A stretch of 64,000 nucleotides of DNA, from NCBI RefSeq assembly GCF_037392515.1, contig NC_090281.1, positions 55,964,753 to 56,028,752 of the forward strand, in the 5' to 3' direction. A program made the translations under genes and the position numbers. Below are positions 25,401-40,400 of the stretch, in pieces; within the stretch, counting starts at the first letter, position 1; every line of letters begins with the position of its first letter. The notes under the pieces were generated by a model. It was not told where the DNA came from. It worked only from the letters and a program-made list of their open reading frames with translations, and did no database searches. This DNA is from Haliotis asinina. Its lineage: Eukaryota; Mollusca; Gastropoda; Lepetellida; Haliotidae.

Positions 25401-28400
25401 AATATTTTTGTCAAGTTTAACCGTGTTGTTTGGCTAAAGTGATCAAGTAACACCATGTTTCTACTGTTAAACATTTAATACTGGTTGAATATGAAGCACT
25501 GTTGGTGAATAAGAAACACTGGTTGGTGAATGTGGAACACTGATTGGTGAATGTGGGACACTGGTTGGTGAATGTGGGACACTGGTTGGTAAATGTGGAA
25601 CACTGGTTAGGAAAGTGGAACACTAACTGGTAAATGTGGAACACTGGTTGGTAAATATCAAACACTGGTTGGTGAATGTGGAACACTGATTGGTGAATGT
25701 GGAACACTGATTGGTGAATGTGGAACACTGATTGGTGAATGTGGGACACTGGTTGGTAAATGTGGAACACTGGTTAGGAAAGTGGAACACTAACTGGTAA
25801 ATGTGGAACACTGGTTGGTAAATATCAAACACTGGTTGGTGAATGTGGAATACTGGTTGGTGAATGTGGAACACTGGTTGGTGAATGTGGAACACTGGCT
25901 GGTGAAAGTGGGACACTGGTTGGTGCATGTGGAACACTGGTTGGTGAATGTGGAACACTGGCTGGTTTATGTGGAACACTGGTTTTGGTGAATGTGAAAC
26001 ACTGGCTGGTTTATGTGGAACACTGGTTTTGGTGAATGTGAAACACTGGCTTGTGAAAGTGAAATGTTGTGACCGGTAAATCTGAAACAGTGGTCAGAAA
26101 ATGTAAAACACTAATTGGTGAATGTGAAACACTGGCTGGTGAATACGAGACACTGGAGGTGAATGTCAGACACAGGTTGGGTATTGTGAAACACTGGCTG
26201 GTGAATGTGAAACACTGACTGGTGAATGTGAAACACTGACTGGTGAATGTGAAATGCTGGCTGGTGAATGTGAAACACTGGCATCACCCACCCTTTCTCT
26301 GCTGCTCCTCCGCTATAAGCTTATAGTCATGCCAGTCAACCTGCTTGACTTCACCAGTACCCGACTGAAAAAATAACAAACAGAATTCTAATCAAAACAA
26401 AATAACAAAATAGATGTGAATGACTAACACTAACATCAACATTAACTTAATATTTTATAAGTGTGTAAACTGAGCAGAAATTCAATAATCCAAAGTATCG
26501 CTGTCAATGGACATGTACCAGTGACCATAGAGTGATCATGAATTATTCAGGATCGTTGAGTGCTGCTTTACCTGCAATATTGGAGCCACATCGTGCAAGC
26601 ACCACAGAGAAGACAATAATCAGGGTATGAAACACCCAAAACTTTCAGCCAGACCACAGTGCTCAGGTTAGATGTAAAACTTGCCATTCCTGACCAAAAC
26701 TTATAGTCCATTTGGCTCAAAAGCGAATTGATGAATTGCAGTTTAGCTTGAAAACTAATAAACATAACATACTCAGTGAAACGCTGATCATAATCAGAAC
26801 ATCATATCAACTTTGTGAAGTTTTTACAGAATTTCTGTCCTAGAAATGAATGTAGACAGCACAGCATACGTTAATGAATAAATAACATTCTCAGTACCTG
26901 TGCAGGTGCTTCTCGAACACCTGGCTGTGCCTCTCTCTGCACTCATCCCTCATAATAAACAGTGAACTGTGTCAATATTTTAGTTTTGTTAAACAATTTT
27001 TTTATTATTAGGACAAAAATTCTTCAAAAACCTTACAGAGTTGGTATGATGTTTTGATTATGATCAGGGTTTCATTGGGCATGTAATGCTTATTAGGTTT
27101 TGAGTTACATTGCAATTCATCAGTCTGCTTTTGAGTCAAACAGACAACTGCCCACAAAAATATTAACTTACTTAGAATCATTTAATTAAAACTTGTAAAA
27201 TAATAATGATTTACATATTAACCTGACCGTTAGGCAGTTGAATTTGAGCACATGACTGTCCATGTTGAAAATAATTTGTCCCCAGTGATCAGGCAGGCAG
27301 GTATTTTGATATTCCATATGAAACTGAACCTTGACTTTACCTCTGACAACAAGCAGGTTCTAATGAATCTATCCTAGCACTGATACTTCAATGTGAACAA
27401 GTGGGTTGGTTGGTTTGTTGTTTAACAATGCATTCAGTCATATTCCAGCCATATTATGGCAGTCAGTAAATATCAAGTCTGGACCAGACAGTTTAGTGAT
27501 CATGAATATCAATCTGCACAATAGACTGCACGAATGATGACATGCACCAACAAGTCAGCAAGTCTGACCACTTGATAATAAAGCAAGACACTCCGTACTA
27601 GATACAGCAACATCTCCTGCAACATGAAAAACCACCAATCCTATACCAGTAAACAATAATCTCCAGGGTATGCTTTTCGATAAATCTCAACAGTACTCTG
27701 GATGCATGTACAGTTCTCACTTTGCTGGCTCTGCATTCTCACAGTAGCCAATCAGCTAAACCAACACACAAGCAGGTATGTCAGTGTCAACAAAGATAGC
27801 AGTTGCAGCCACGATGGTTTGTTCACAGTGTGACTCAGATTTTGAGGAACGAAACTTTAACAAAATATGTGCAAGCACTCCTCCTACCTCTTTCGGAGTA
27901 CCTCTGCATCATTTGTGTTGCCAAGTTTAATCAGTTAGATAATATAAGAAGCGAATGTAAGTTGTGATTGGTACGTTCAACTTCCCAGGGTAGACACCTT
28001 TTTGGATAAACAGCCAGCAAAGGGAGGTAGTAAAATCATAGATGCATCCAGGGTATAGTGGAGATTTATCAGAACGTATACTGAGGAGATTATCAAGGAT
28101 GCCCCATACCACTCTTATCCCCTTTCAACTCTATTAAGAGGCAGTGGGGTAGCCTAGTGGTTAAAGTGTTCACTTGAAACACTGAAGACCCGGGTTTGAT
28201 TCCTGATATGGCTACAATGAGTGAAGCCTTTTGTCCCTGCCATGATATTTCTAGAATATTGTTACAAACAGCATCAAACCCAACTCACACACTCACTCAA
28301 CTCCTATACCATATCTACTTAAAGTTAGATGTAACTGAACAAAGCAGTACACGCAACAGCTGGCAGTGATAGCTGTCACAGGAACACTGATTATTTCTAA

Positions 28401-31400
28401 ACATGTCAGTGTGAGTCGAAGAAATCAATAGGAATGAATAATTTGTCAGTAATCAGCATTTAAACAGATACTAATACATTTGGCACGGCAAATTGATCAT
28501 TGGAGTCAGGGCACCTGCAACTACCATACCTGTCCAGAGTGTGGTAACATATAGAACACAGAAACAATCATCCATCTTCCTCTGGCATATCTGATGTACA
28601 CATACACATGTTAAACAAGGAAAGTCTCAGTGAGATAGGTTGTACATATCACCTACAACAATGATAATCATCACCCACAGGATGAGGTCAGGAGCTTTTA
28701 ACATGAAGAAGGTATGCTACCCTGTACAATCAAGTGAAGTTCTTAAGGCTACCGGGTCAAATGTTTACACTATTTACTTAATATGAAGTAATGTTCACAT
28801 ATTTCATGTCCAAGGACAACTAAAATTCCAATGACGTACAAATCTAGGAAAAAGCATGAGGAAACTCTAACAACAGCTTCCTGACAATGACACAACTTCC
28901 CTCTGACATAGATTTGATTGTCACAGTCAGCAGTGTTAACAAGGAGTCGCCACAACTCATGACACTGTGACACATGACACTGTGACATTCACCAGGTTGA
29001 GGGGCTTCTTTTGTGGCATTCATATCCCAGAACAGATAGCAGGGTCAGTTGGGTAGCCTAGTGTCTCAAAGTATTTGCTGGTCATGCCAAAATAATGGGT
29101 TTGATTCTCCACATGGGTACATTATGTTTGAAGCTCACTTCTGAAGTCCTCTGCTGTGATCTTGCTGGAATATTACTAAAAGTGGCATTAAACCAAACTA
29201 ACTCATTCACTACATGTAACTCACTACAGACTCTGCAACCAGTGTGTCCAGCCAATCACCATCCTATCTTTTCATAACAAGCATACACTTCGAGCTACCT
29301 AGTCCTTGCAAGAACAGAAAACAAATTAAAGCGAAAGATTTTAAACAATGTTTAAATTCTTCATGTTCATTTTATAGAGGTTACAAGCATACTGGAGAGT
29401 TGAAACTAAAATTTGACCACTTTAAGTATTTCTTTTTTAAATTTCTTGTAAATGACTTCTACAACCGTCTGTGCCAAAACAAAGCTGAAGTGACAGCACC
29501 TTGCCAGGTATAACACTCACCATGAGAACATCATTTTCCAACCTCATCACATCACATGACACAACAAATGCAACCATGATAAATAATGAGGTGTGATTAT
29601 TACTTCTGATTCGCAAAAGCATTGGCCTAATTGACTCTGATTGATTAGCAAAGCGTATTTATAGACCTGACACCCAGGTCTTGGCTTTCATGTGAGATGT
29701 CACTTTTTCAAACAAAACTCCGAGTCATGTTTTATTTGTAAATTTTGGAGTGGACAGAGGTCAATAAAGGATATCAATAGAATAAGGAGTGTAGTGGCGT
29801 GATACAAAAAGAATAAGGAGGATAGTGGTGCATGATGTCAACAGAATAAGGAGGATAGTGGTCTATGATATCAACAGAATAAGGAGTATAGTGGTGTGAT
29901 ACAAAAACAATAAGGAGTGTAGTGGTGCATGATGTCAATAGAATAAGGATAGTGGCAGGGATAAACCTGGCTCAGAAAACATGTGAGATAAAATCTCACA
30001 TGGGATCAAAAGCATGAGATTTTTTCAAATCTTATGAGATTTAACTGATCATGATCGTTCAGAAGAAATAGAAAATGAGACAAATAAGACATTGTCATAA
30101 TCAATTTCAAGTCAAGCAATCCTCAATTGCAATGAATTAAAAGTTTGTAGATCTACTAGCATCACCACTGGTGTCTGCATTCTGGTTGTCATCAAGGTCA
30201 ACGCCTTAACTCTTTCAACACCAGTCAACCAGAGGCATATACTGCCATGACACCGAGTTCCTAGCAACTCTGAGGTCATAGATGAAGTTTATGTTTATCA
30301 AGAGAAAATATCAACTTAAAAATCATTATTGCTACTGCATATCATACACCAGTTGAAAGGACTAATCTGTTTGTAAATATGAAAGTTATTTTTATCATAT
30401 TGTTCACGTAATACGACTACAACTTAAATAAGTTAATTTGTAATGAAAATGCAGGCATAGACATTTATATGTCTAGATGAACCACGGAGGAAGAAAAAAC
30501 TGGAGCGTTTTTTTTCTATTTGTAACAAGTCATGACATCCCCTTCACTTTTTCTTTCATATGTTCATTTATACATGATAAGAAAATTATTGTAGAAAGAT
30601 TTCTGAAGTAATATGTATGCTCGTGTATTTCTCGATATCAGTGGCAATTCGCTTGGTAACATGATACAACGGCGTGAAAAAAATCCGTATTAAAATCTTT
30701 GTCTGATAATGAATAACATGTGAGGTGATTCGTTTGATGGCGGGTATCATTCGAAAGCTCTGAACATCAACAAAATGACTGTATCCTTGCCAAGAGTAAG
30801 AAGCAGTTTTATTGGATAAACATTGGTTCCTAATGACGCTTTTTAGCCTCAGTTTGCAGTAAGGATCGTGATTGGTCAAAATCAGACAAGTGACCTAAGT
30901 CAGCCAATCAGAAAACAGCAATGGATACTGTTTCCCCCCCACCCCCCTCAACCGAAAAAGAATGACATGACACGATTGCGCAATAAAGATTGAAATAGTA
31001 AGTTATAATGTTCGTTAGACAATTTTTATGAGTACTGTTGCTGATTTTATTCTTCAGTTTATGTGATTTGTTTAATTATATCCTCTACGCATTGTTGATT
31101 TGCTCACTGAGAACACGGATGTGGACCCGTTGCCGAAGCATGCGTGTGAGAATAGGTTTTTTTTACAATAACATTGTGGAAAATAGTTAACAATTCTAAC
31201 TTTGTCGATAAAATATGGCCATCTGAAATGTAATAAGTGTTGACAGGCATTATGAAAAGCGATAGATTTGATAAATGAATCATATGTTAGTTGGGTGCCT
31301 AAAAGTATAAATCATTTTGATGCAACTACTGACTGGTCGTTTTTTCGACCTACAGCTCCTGGGGACTGGTGATGTCTTGGCCAATTTTTCGGCCTACGGT

Positions 31401-34400
31401 GTTGAATGGGTCAAGTTTTTTCTTCGTTTTCATTCGCAGTCTTTAAGAATTTAAAGATTTTAATATCGAATAAGACGGTTTCATTAGTAGTCGCCCTTTG
31501 TGTGACGTAGCAGAACACAACTTCCGAATGCGAACTGTACACCATCGCACAGTGCATAAACAACACAGTACTTCGAGGTTCAGAGTTTGCCATACTCCTT
31601 GCAGCGCAGCTCCTTTGGGCAGCACTGTGTAACGATGTTCGATGTTCCATACCAGAAGTTATGTTTCGAAGATTAAAAATAGGTAGAAAGCAACGGGAAT
31701 ATCTTTGACAGGACAAAATAACGACAAATCCTTTCTGAGTAAAACAGATTTAAAAACTTCTTATCATACAGGTGAGCAGGATGCAATTTTAAATTGCTGC
31801 AGGTAGATTTGAGTGCAATTTTAAAGCAAATGGTGCAAGAAAATCGCGATATCGCGGCCCAAGTCAATCCCTGTAGTGGTATATGATATCAATAGAATAA
31901 GGAGGAAAGTGGTGTATGATATCAATAGAATAAGGAGGATAGTGGTGTGATACCAATAGAATAAGGAGTATAGTGGTGTATGATGTCAACAGAATAGGGA
32001 GAAGAGTGGTATATGATATCAACAGAATAAGGAGGTTAGTGGTATATGATATCAGTAGCAGCCAGTGTTTTATCTGGAGTTCAGTGGTGTAATTTGTTCA
32101 CATTAATTATGCTCCCTACTTCAAAACATTTCCTGTACATGTGTAGCTGGGTTAAATGCATGTTGAGGTCACACTTCCATAAAGTAAAATCTTATTAATT
32201 AGTTGATTTTTACGCAAATATTCAAAGAGCATGAGACAACACTGACAGCAGGCATTCTAATATGCATTTATTATTCTATCTTCGGTGAATCAAACCATAC
32301 ACTTACATGAATTCAGTTCAGCATTTGTGACCACATAGGGACTATTCATAATATATGGCTTGGGGGAGTCAGCAATTTTGTACATAAAGGGAGGGTCAGC
32401 ATCTTGTGCACATGTAACATGCACATGTGCCCATTAAAGAATCTGGTCTTTATTATAGTAGAAAAGAAATTATAGAAAAATGCCTAGTTTTATCCAATAT
32501 GTACCACATGTTCACAGAATTCAATACACATCTGTGATTCCCACATATCAATATATAACAATGAATGTTATTGAATTTCTACATCACCTGTGACCAATCT
32601 AGGCTCATTATATTTACACTCTCAATGTCTACACTGTATCAAGCAGTTTAACTACAAGTGGTATTGAGTGAGAACAGCTCCCAGCTTGCAGGTGACCATG
32701 TATACATGGCACTTAAAGGACTTAATGTATTCTGTCTCATAGTCCCTGAACCACATTATTTTCCCTACTGCCAAGTCCTCTTTGCACTGTTTAAAGCCTT
32801 AAAAGAAGCAAGTCTAGATTTCCTCAGGTTCTGAATCTCTGGTCTCCCTTGGGCTCCGTTGTGAATTCACATGGGTTAGTCTGTTACTATCAAAGTCACA
32901 TATATCATCATTAATCATTATTTTTATCACTAATGGTTCAGATATGGAAGGAATTGTTGCACTGGCCTGAAACTAACTGTTAAGTGATTATATTACTGCA
33001 TGAAGTCCATGCACAAATCTAATATTAAATACTGACTCTATATCAGTACACTGATAGCAAGACCTCCTCTTTTAATACTACCCGTTTGGGCACAAAAGTA
33101 GGCAATATTGTTCTCAGTGATTTTCCGTCAGTGCTATTGATTCTTCAGCTGGTTTTGTTGTTTGTGAAAAGATCTAAACCTACTGTAAGTTTATACAGAA
33201 AAAAATATACACAGTGCTCATCTCTAGGGAACAAAACACTTACTGTATAATTAATGACTGTAGGTACTGCGGTTTTACTAATACTACAGTATATTGTTTC
33301 ACCTCTGTGACTCACAATAATTATTCATCAAGGCAGATCCACCTTTTAGCTTGGAGGTATCCCCTAGGTATTTCTCTGCATATTTTCGATATTATGCAGT
33401 GTACTTTATCTATATTTTGTTAAATGCTCTGACTTTTTATTGACATGATCTTTCTGGGAAGGTGAGGATGTCCATGTATGAAGCACAGATATTTGTTGAG
33501 TGGCTGTTTATAGGTCAACCCTGATATTCTTTATCAATTTATTATATGAAGTACTTTTTAAGATAAACACTGTTTCAACTATAACATCTGACCCCATATG
33601 TAAACACTTGTTCTAATGTACCATGAACAGGTTTTTTCAAGTATTTAAACAGAAGACATCATCATGAACGCTTACATTTATGAGATTTCATTTTTTTCGA
33701 AACTTTCATTTCTTTTGCTGTTCAGTTAGTTTGAAATGGGCACAAACCAAAATAAAAACCAAAACAAAATGATCAGATTGAGCCTCATGTATTATTAACC
33801 TACAGTCTCCTTTGCATTTTTCTCAGGAAGCTTTTCACAACAGCTTCCAAGTTGGTGTCATGGTGGCTGTCAGTATTTAGGCTGATCATAAGACGTTTCT
33901 TACAGTTGCTGACTTTCAGTCTGTTCCTGTGCTCCGTCACAACTAGCAAGTACCTTTCAGGGCACAGTAAAAAGGGGCAGGGAGCTAAATAAGGGCAGGG
34001 CACCAGAAGAAAAGGGCAGGGTGCAGTGTCCTTTTAAAACGCTCCTGAGGAAACACTATCAATATATATATTACCTGTGTTTAACAATATAACACCTGAC
34101 CAAATCACCAGATAAAAGTTGGGACTTTGCAAAGACTTCTAACATTTCCACAGTCAATCAAGTCAGACATGTCGGATTCTGCTGAAAGTTGTGCTTCCAA
34201 TGGGAGATTTACAGTATGGAGGTTTCCATTTCCATTTATCATCTTTAAACTCAGACTTTGTCAACATCAACACAGAGGTGACTGTATACACCTGTTCACA
34301 TTACATACAGCTTTCTACCTGTATAAATGGGTTCTTGAATAATACATATTCCAGAACTCGCACTGCAGACTCAGTTTGATATGGTGAATATTACACATGT

Positions 34401-37400
34401 TCCAGAACTCGCACTGCAGACTCAGTTTGATATGGTGAATTTTACACATGTTCTAGAACTCACACTGCAGACTCACTGTTTGATATGGTGAATATTCTAC
34501 ATGTTCCAGAACTCGCACTGCAGACTCACTGTTTGACATGGTGAATATTACACATGTTCCAGAACTTGCACTGCAGACTCACAGCTACTGTTTGATATGG
34601 TGAATATTACTGCTGCCTCATCACTTTGTAGCAGTAGAGTTGAACGTTTCAGTTGATATTTACCAGAACTAGCTTTCAGAGTGAGTTTGAATGGTCTTAC
34701 AGAGATGACAATTGAAGTGAAAACAACTGTTGTGACAGTGATAGTTTACTGCAACCAACTATTGTGACAGTGATAGTTTCCTACAACGAACTATTGTGAC
34801 AGTGATAGTTTGCTGCAACCAACTATTGTGACAGTGATAGTTTACTGCAACCAACTATTGTGACAGTGATAGTTTACTGCAACCAACTATTGTGACAGTG
34901 ACAGTTTACTGCAACCAACTATTGTGACAGTGACAGTTTGCTGCAACCAACTATTGTGAAAGTGATAGTTTACTGCAACCAACTATTGTGACAGTGATAG
35001 TTTACTGCAACCAACTATTGTGACAGTGATAGTTTACTGCAACCAACTATTGAAATACGATTACAAGAGTTTTTCCCTCTCCTTCAGTTGTCTCATTAGA
35101 AGTCATTTCCCAAATGAATGGATGATATATGTGAGGTAAAGACAGTTTGAAGACATTTCATTCTCTTCTAATAACTGACAAGAAAATTATTAAAATCTAC
35201 ATATTTTAGATATTTACATACTTACCTTACAATAAACTCAATGCATATCTGAACCTAAACATCCTGTATTTTGTGTTCTGGATTTATCGATGGAGCCAAT
35301 TACTAAACTGTTAAAAAAATAAAATTTGAATGTTCTCATTGACTAAAAACGTAAACTTACTAAAAACAATTCATTGAGATTGTTCATTTGCCTCATCATA
35401 TACACTTCATATATTCCCCCCCCCAAAAATAATCTTAGCATTAAAAAGTCCCTTGTGATATATCTTTTTTTTCCTCCTGCCTTTCGGTTTTCTGAGGGTA
35501 AAAATCCTTAAAACAAAAAATTAAATTGGTCTGGTCTAACCATTATTTTTTTGATGATTGCTCTTTGGTAATGAGTCAGTCATCAAATGCGAGATTTCAA
35601 ACTATTCCTAACACTAACCACAACAATATGACATTTGATATTCAGCAGTTATACAAACGATCTTTATCTGCAATACCAAATGACAAACAGTGTTTGTTCC
35701 ATGAAGCAGCTGTAAAGCAGTTAAACCAAACAGAAACAACTTTCACTGATTCTAGTAACCATGGTAACCAAGTTACACTGGTACTAAACATGACATATCT
35801 CCATTTATCCATATAATGGCATTAATGTAAATATAGCTACAGTGACTCTGCGAGGAAAAAGACAGAGGTACCGATAATTGTCACGTAGAATCCTTGTGCT
35901 CAAAGTGTTTAGTCAACACACAAACCAGTCCTGTCTAACAAAATATCAACTCTATAGAAAATAGCCAATATGTATTCTAGGTGTATGTCATGAATAAAGT
36001 TATCATTGTACATTCTGTTAGCATACCTTCCGGATTCTGTATTAGCTTTCTGTGGAGCATTATATTCTACAGTGTGCTAGGCTATGTGTACCGTTCAACA
36101 TGTGGACACTGTCATGCCCTATTATCAACATTATAACTGTGATCTGTTCATTGGATAGCCATTTGATGTATATGTTTTCATTTGAGCTGAAAAGGCAAGC
36201 AATAAAACTGATAAAAAGTCTCTCATGTGAATACACACGAATTAGTGTGTACATCAATGCATCATTCAGCATTATCCGACTGGGTGCTTGACAGAAGCCA
36301 CCCAATTGCCACCAAGGACAACTGCCACCAAGGACAACTGCCACCAAGGACAACTGCCACCCATCACCAAGGACAATTGCCATCTAGGACAACTGCCACC
36401 TTGGACAATAGCCATCTAGGACAATTGCCATCCGGTTATTTTCACCATATAATAGCAAGGACATTCAGATTCATTTCAGCGACAAGCTCCTTGGAGTCAG
36501 ATGAGTGGTCAAAGACTACGACACACTGGTATCTTTCTGATAGGTATGAAGGAATCTATTGATAGTCCCAGTGATGCCCACAGAAATGTCCTAGGTGGCA
36601 AATGTCCATGTGGCAATTAGGAGATAAACATCATGTGCTGGCCAATTTCCGGGTGTTATTGAGTATTTGAAGCACGGGAATGCATTTGGAACCGACGGTG
36701 TCTGCCGGAGGTTTCAAATGAAATATTCCCGTGCTTCAAATACTCAATAACACCCGGAAATTGGCCAACACATGATGTTTATCGACATTGTAAACAAAAA
36801 AGTAAACCAAAGGGGTTTTACTGTCTGCACTCGTTTACATCGAGTATGAGTACAGCAGTAAAGTGTCATCAGCTGGCCGTTTCAGCTGGTTCCCATGGTA
36901 GCATCTGGAGTTGCTCATTTGTGACGTCATTCTAACTTTACGTCACAATATGATTTGAATGACGTCACCACTGTTGATGACACAACAAAACAATTGTTTA
37001 TGTGTAAATACGCAGTGAATAGTCTTGCAGTTTCCGGGAATCTAATACCATTTGATCATGTTTTTCAACCAATCAGATTACAGAACACAGTGACTTTTGG
37101 TTTACAATTGTTCTATAACCCTTCAACCTAAATGACATATTACATGGTCTGTGGTTTTACGATAGCTATCGTTTATAATGAAGCTACGTCTAATTTTAAA
37201 ATGGGCATTTGAAAGTGCCCTTTATAATACAATATCATTGGACATTAATTTGTATAAAGCCATGGTCTATTCCAAAAGAAAGAATCTGCACTGCTCATTT
37301 TTGCCTTAATCTCTCCTCAATAAAGTCCTTTTTTCACGTTTCCTATCTCCCTACCACTGAAACTGTAGTTAGACAGAACTTATTTTAGCAGATATTTCAC

Positions 37401-40400
37401 ACTTTCAAATATCAACTATATCAATTGTGGAGATAAACATGAATAAACATTTTTTTTTCAATTTCCAACAGTACTATCCATTCTTTCCAACGACTAAATT
37501 TTCATTTCTAATTTTAATTGCTACCCATGTCATCCATAGTGCATTCTGTTGGTGTGAAGCACCCTTATCTTTTCTTACAAGAAGGCAGTGTGAATGCATA
37601 ATTCATGGCAGTAGAAAAAATTGCAATCAAAATTTTGACATGGTCCCAAATCCACGTGACATTCATTTGCTTTCATTAAAACACAGCTATATCTGCCGAC
37701 ACCTCTGTTTAATGGCTGTCGGCATTCCAAATGTAACAAGTCTAATGCTGTTTGCATGCCTAATGCAGCTGAAATCAACAAGCAGTTATTTCACTCGGCT
37801 GTTAAACAATGTCACACATGTCAAGAAGCAAACCCTGTCTTGTGGCCAATAGGAAAACCTAATGTGTATCAAGAGAAATAATAATTGGCTAAATAACACA
37901 GTCAAACAATTAAAATGTTAATTAAACATGTCGTTCGCATCAAACAGCAGCGACTTCCTGTGAAGGCCAAGTACATCCAGTTTACGTTGATTTGAAACTT
38001 CAATCCTAACTATGATAACATAACTACCTCAGCAAAAATGTGAATGCAATATAAATAACTAATATAGCCTAAGGATACATTTAAGTCAACGCCATTGGTT
38101 TGTTGATTGATGATAAGATTATAAAATGTATTGTTAATTCAAGTAAGCTGTATATATATATTTATTTCCACAGAATAGATCAGTTGTATTTCACATAAGT
38201 ACCAAAAGATTTAACAGAAATGTTAACTTTTCAGATTCTTCAAACGCAGTACTTTTTGTGATCTTAATTTATGGCTAAATTTGACTACAATCACCAGTGG
38301 TTCAAGGCATGATATATATCTAGCTAGGGTTCATGTAGGTAGCAAAAGTATTGTAAGTCCCCATGGTCCCTAGTATGGTGATCTCCCTTCAGTTGTTGGC
38401 TATCAATAGCCCATTTTTACATTGTATTGTCCAAAATAATTTCAACTTTTAAAGATATCTGCTACCTAGTTTTAACTCATCTTGTGATTATCTACTAATT
38501 TACTGTGGTTTATTGACAGGGTTATATACTATATGAATGTGTTATAATAGTTTTTTGTCATGATTTGGCTGAAACATTGTCGTTGGGACTTTAAATCTTA
38601 ACTCAATAACTCAATCAGTTAGATTTAATACAGGATTCTCAGTTAGATTTAATACAGGAATCCACTACAAAGGGGCAACAGTATCAAATTACAGATAATC
38701 TGATTAGATTACAAATGCTACAACATAACAAGCTTAAGCCAAACAAAATTCTATGGTTTTTTTGTGACCTGTGTTGTTTCTTCCCCAATCCATTCCTGAC
38801 ATGTTCTTACTGAATGTTTTATAAACCTGTCCAGCATGTTGGGTTGGTCGACTACATGAAGATCAGCAGTTCAGCCATCCATCAGTTACCCACAGCTTTC
38901 CTACCAATTATGTATATGTGCTTGTAACCTTATTTAGCCACGATGCTGAAGTTTGTGCTGCTCCAAATAATCAATTTGGCAAAGAACAAACCAGTCTTGT
39001 TCAATTCATGACAATACTCATGATACTTTCAGCATAATATATATTCCAAGTCTACCTTCATTCATCGATACCTGACAATTTTGAACTGAATTTAGTGCTG
39101 TGCTGGAAATTCAAGCGGTTAAAGGTTAGAACAGATTGATAATTAGTCCATGTTCAGTTAATAGGTTTAAAACAGAATTTAGCAAAAGTAAATATTTTAT
39201 AAGATTTCACTTCTACAATTCACATTCAAACACTTGTGATGCTCAGACACAGCAATGACTCTGATGTAGGTTGAATTGTTCCATGTCGGTCAGCAATTCT
39301 GATGTAACATAATGCCTAGCAGGACATAATCAAGTCTGGGCCAGACAATCAAGCAGTCCCCTAGCCTGACCTTCACACCCAATTCAGTAATATGTGATAA
39401 TAATGGTGATGAAAACCTTATCTGAACCTGGTCATCAGCACAGCTCAGCATCGTTAGACACCCAGAGTTGAGTGTTTCAGTTCACAGTAACTAACCAGCA
39501 TGACATATGCTTCCCTCTAAATTGCTTCACTTGACTCTAACAGTATATTGGTGAGCCTTTGCACTGAAGATTACATCTTTCCCTACTGGTCTGAAGTCTG
39601 ATCGAAGTTATGGCTGTCAGTGAAATTTTTATCAGTTGTGTTTCATCTTGTTCTCTTAATGTTCCCTCCCCCAAATCTACCTTCCGACACCCTTTTCTCA
39701 CCCACCAACAAAACAACCCACACTCTTTCCCACAAAACCCCTTCCCAAACAACACTTTCCAATCCAGCAGCAAAAGATATCATTGAACAGATACCAAAAC
39801 CTAAGCTGTACGAACAAGTCAGCTAGTTTGCGGAGCTTGGTTTACGACCAGTATGAATACAAGATGTGAATATTACTGAGCATATCAATCATTTGTAAGC
39901 CTACATAAAGTCAGTGTGTGTAAATACTGGCCTTACCAGTCACATTGGTTCCAAGTTTAGTTTGCTGTTTGAATATTCAGCCATATTCCAGCTACATGAT
40001 GGCGATCAGTAAATGACTGAGCCTGGACCAGACAATCATAAACATCAATCAATGGGATACAATGACATGTATCAACCAAGTCAGCCAATCTGACAACCCC
40101 AGCCCTCATGACCATTTTATTTTTAACTCATTTCTGCATGGAATATTTCCAGTAAGACCTGAATGTATGTTCTTTCATATAGTCATGGTGTTTAACATGC
40201 TAAAGGGGCGTCCATCCAATGAATCAACCTTTAATCAAAGTATAATACAAACTTGCAATCCCCAGTTACTAAACCTTAGTAACAATTATTTCAATTAAAG
40301 ACCATGTGAATTAACAGCCTTTAGGTTATTGAGCAATTGTTTACTTTCACTAAACTGACATGGCATTTATATCATCATCTTCGTGGTGTGGTATCTCTTA

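Noticed and set aside
25417..25991. Frames of 60-118 codons with repeated FHIHQPV or WLVNVEH
   Set aside because: They are translations of the 21-bp minisatellite; open on both strands only because the unit is a multiple of three.
28148..28210. Candidate tRNA gene
   Set aside because: Same reasoning: A and B boxes belong to SINE family B, with many copies and no complete tRNA fold.
34718..35051. Regular 32-bp repeats suggestive of a CRISPR array
   Set aside because: The repeats are contiguous with no unique spacers, and the setting is an intron of an animal gene.
35526..35816. 96-codon plus-strand frame
   Set aside because: No family similarity or exon signals.
37427..37852. 141-codon frame on the plus strand
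   Set aside because: No recognised domain, no splice context, and it lies within an intron on the opposite strand; AT-rich composition typical of chance frames.
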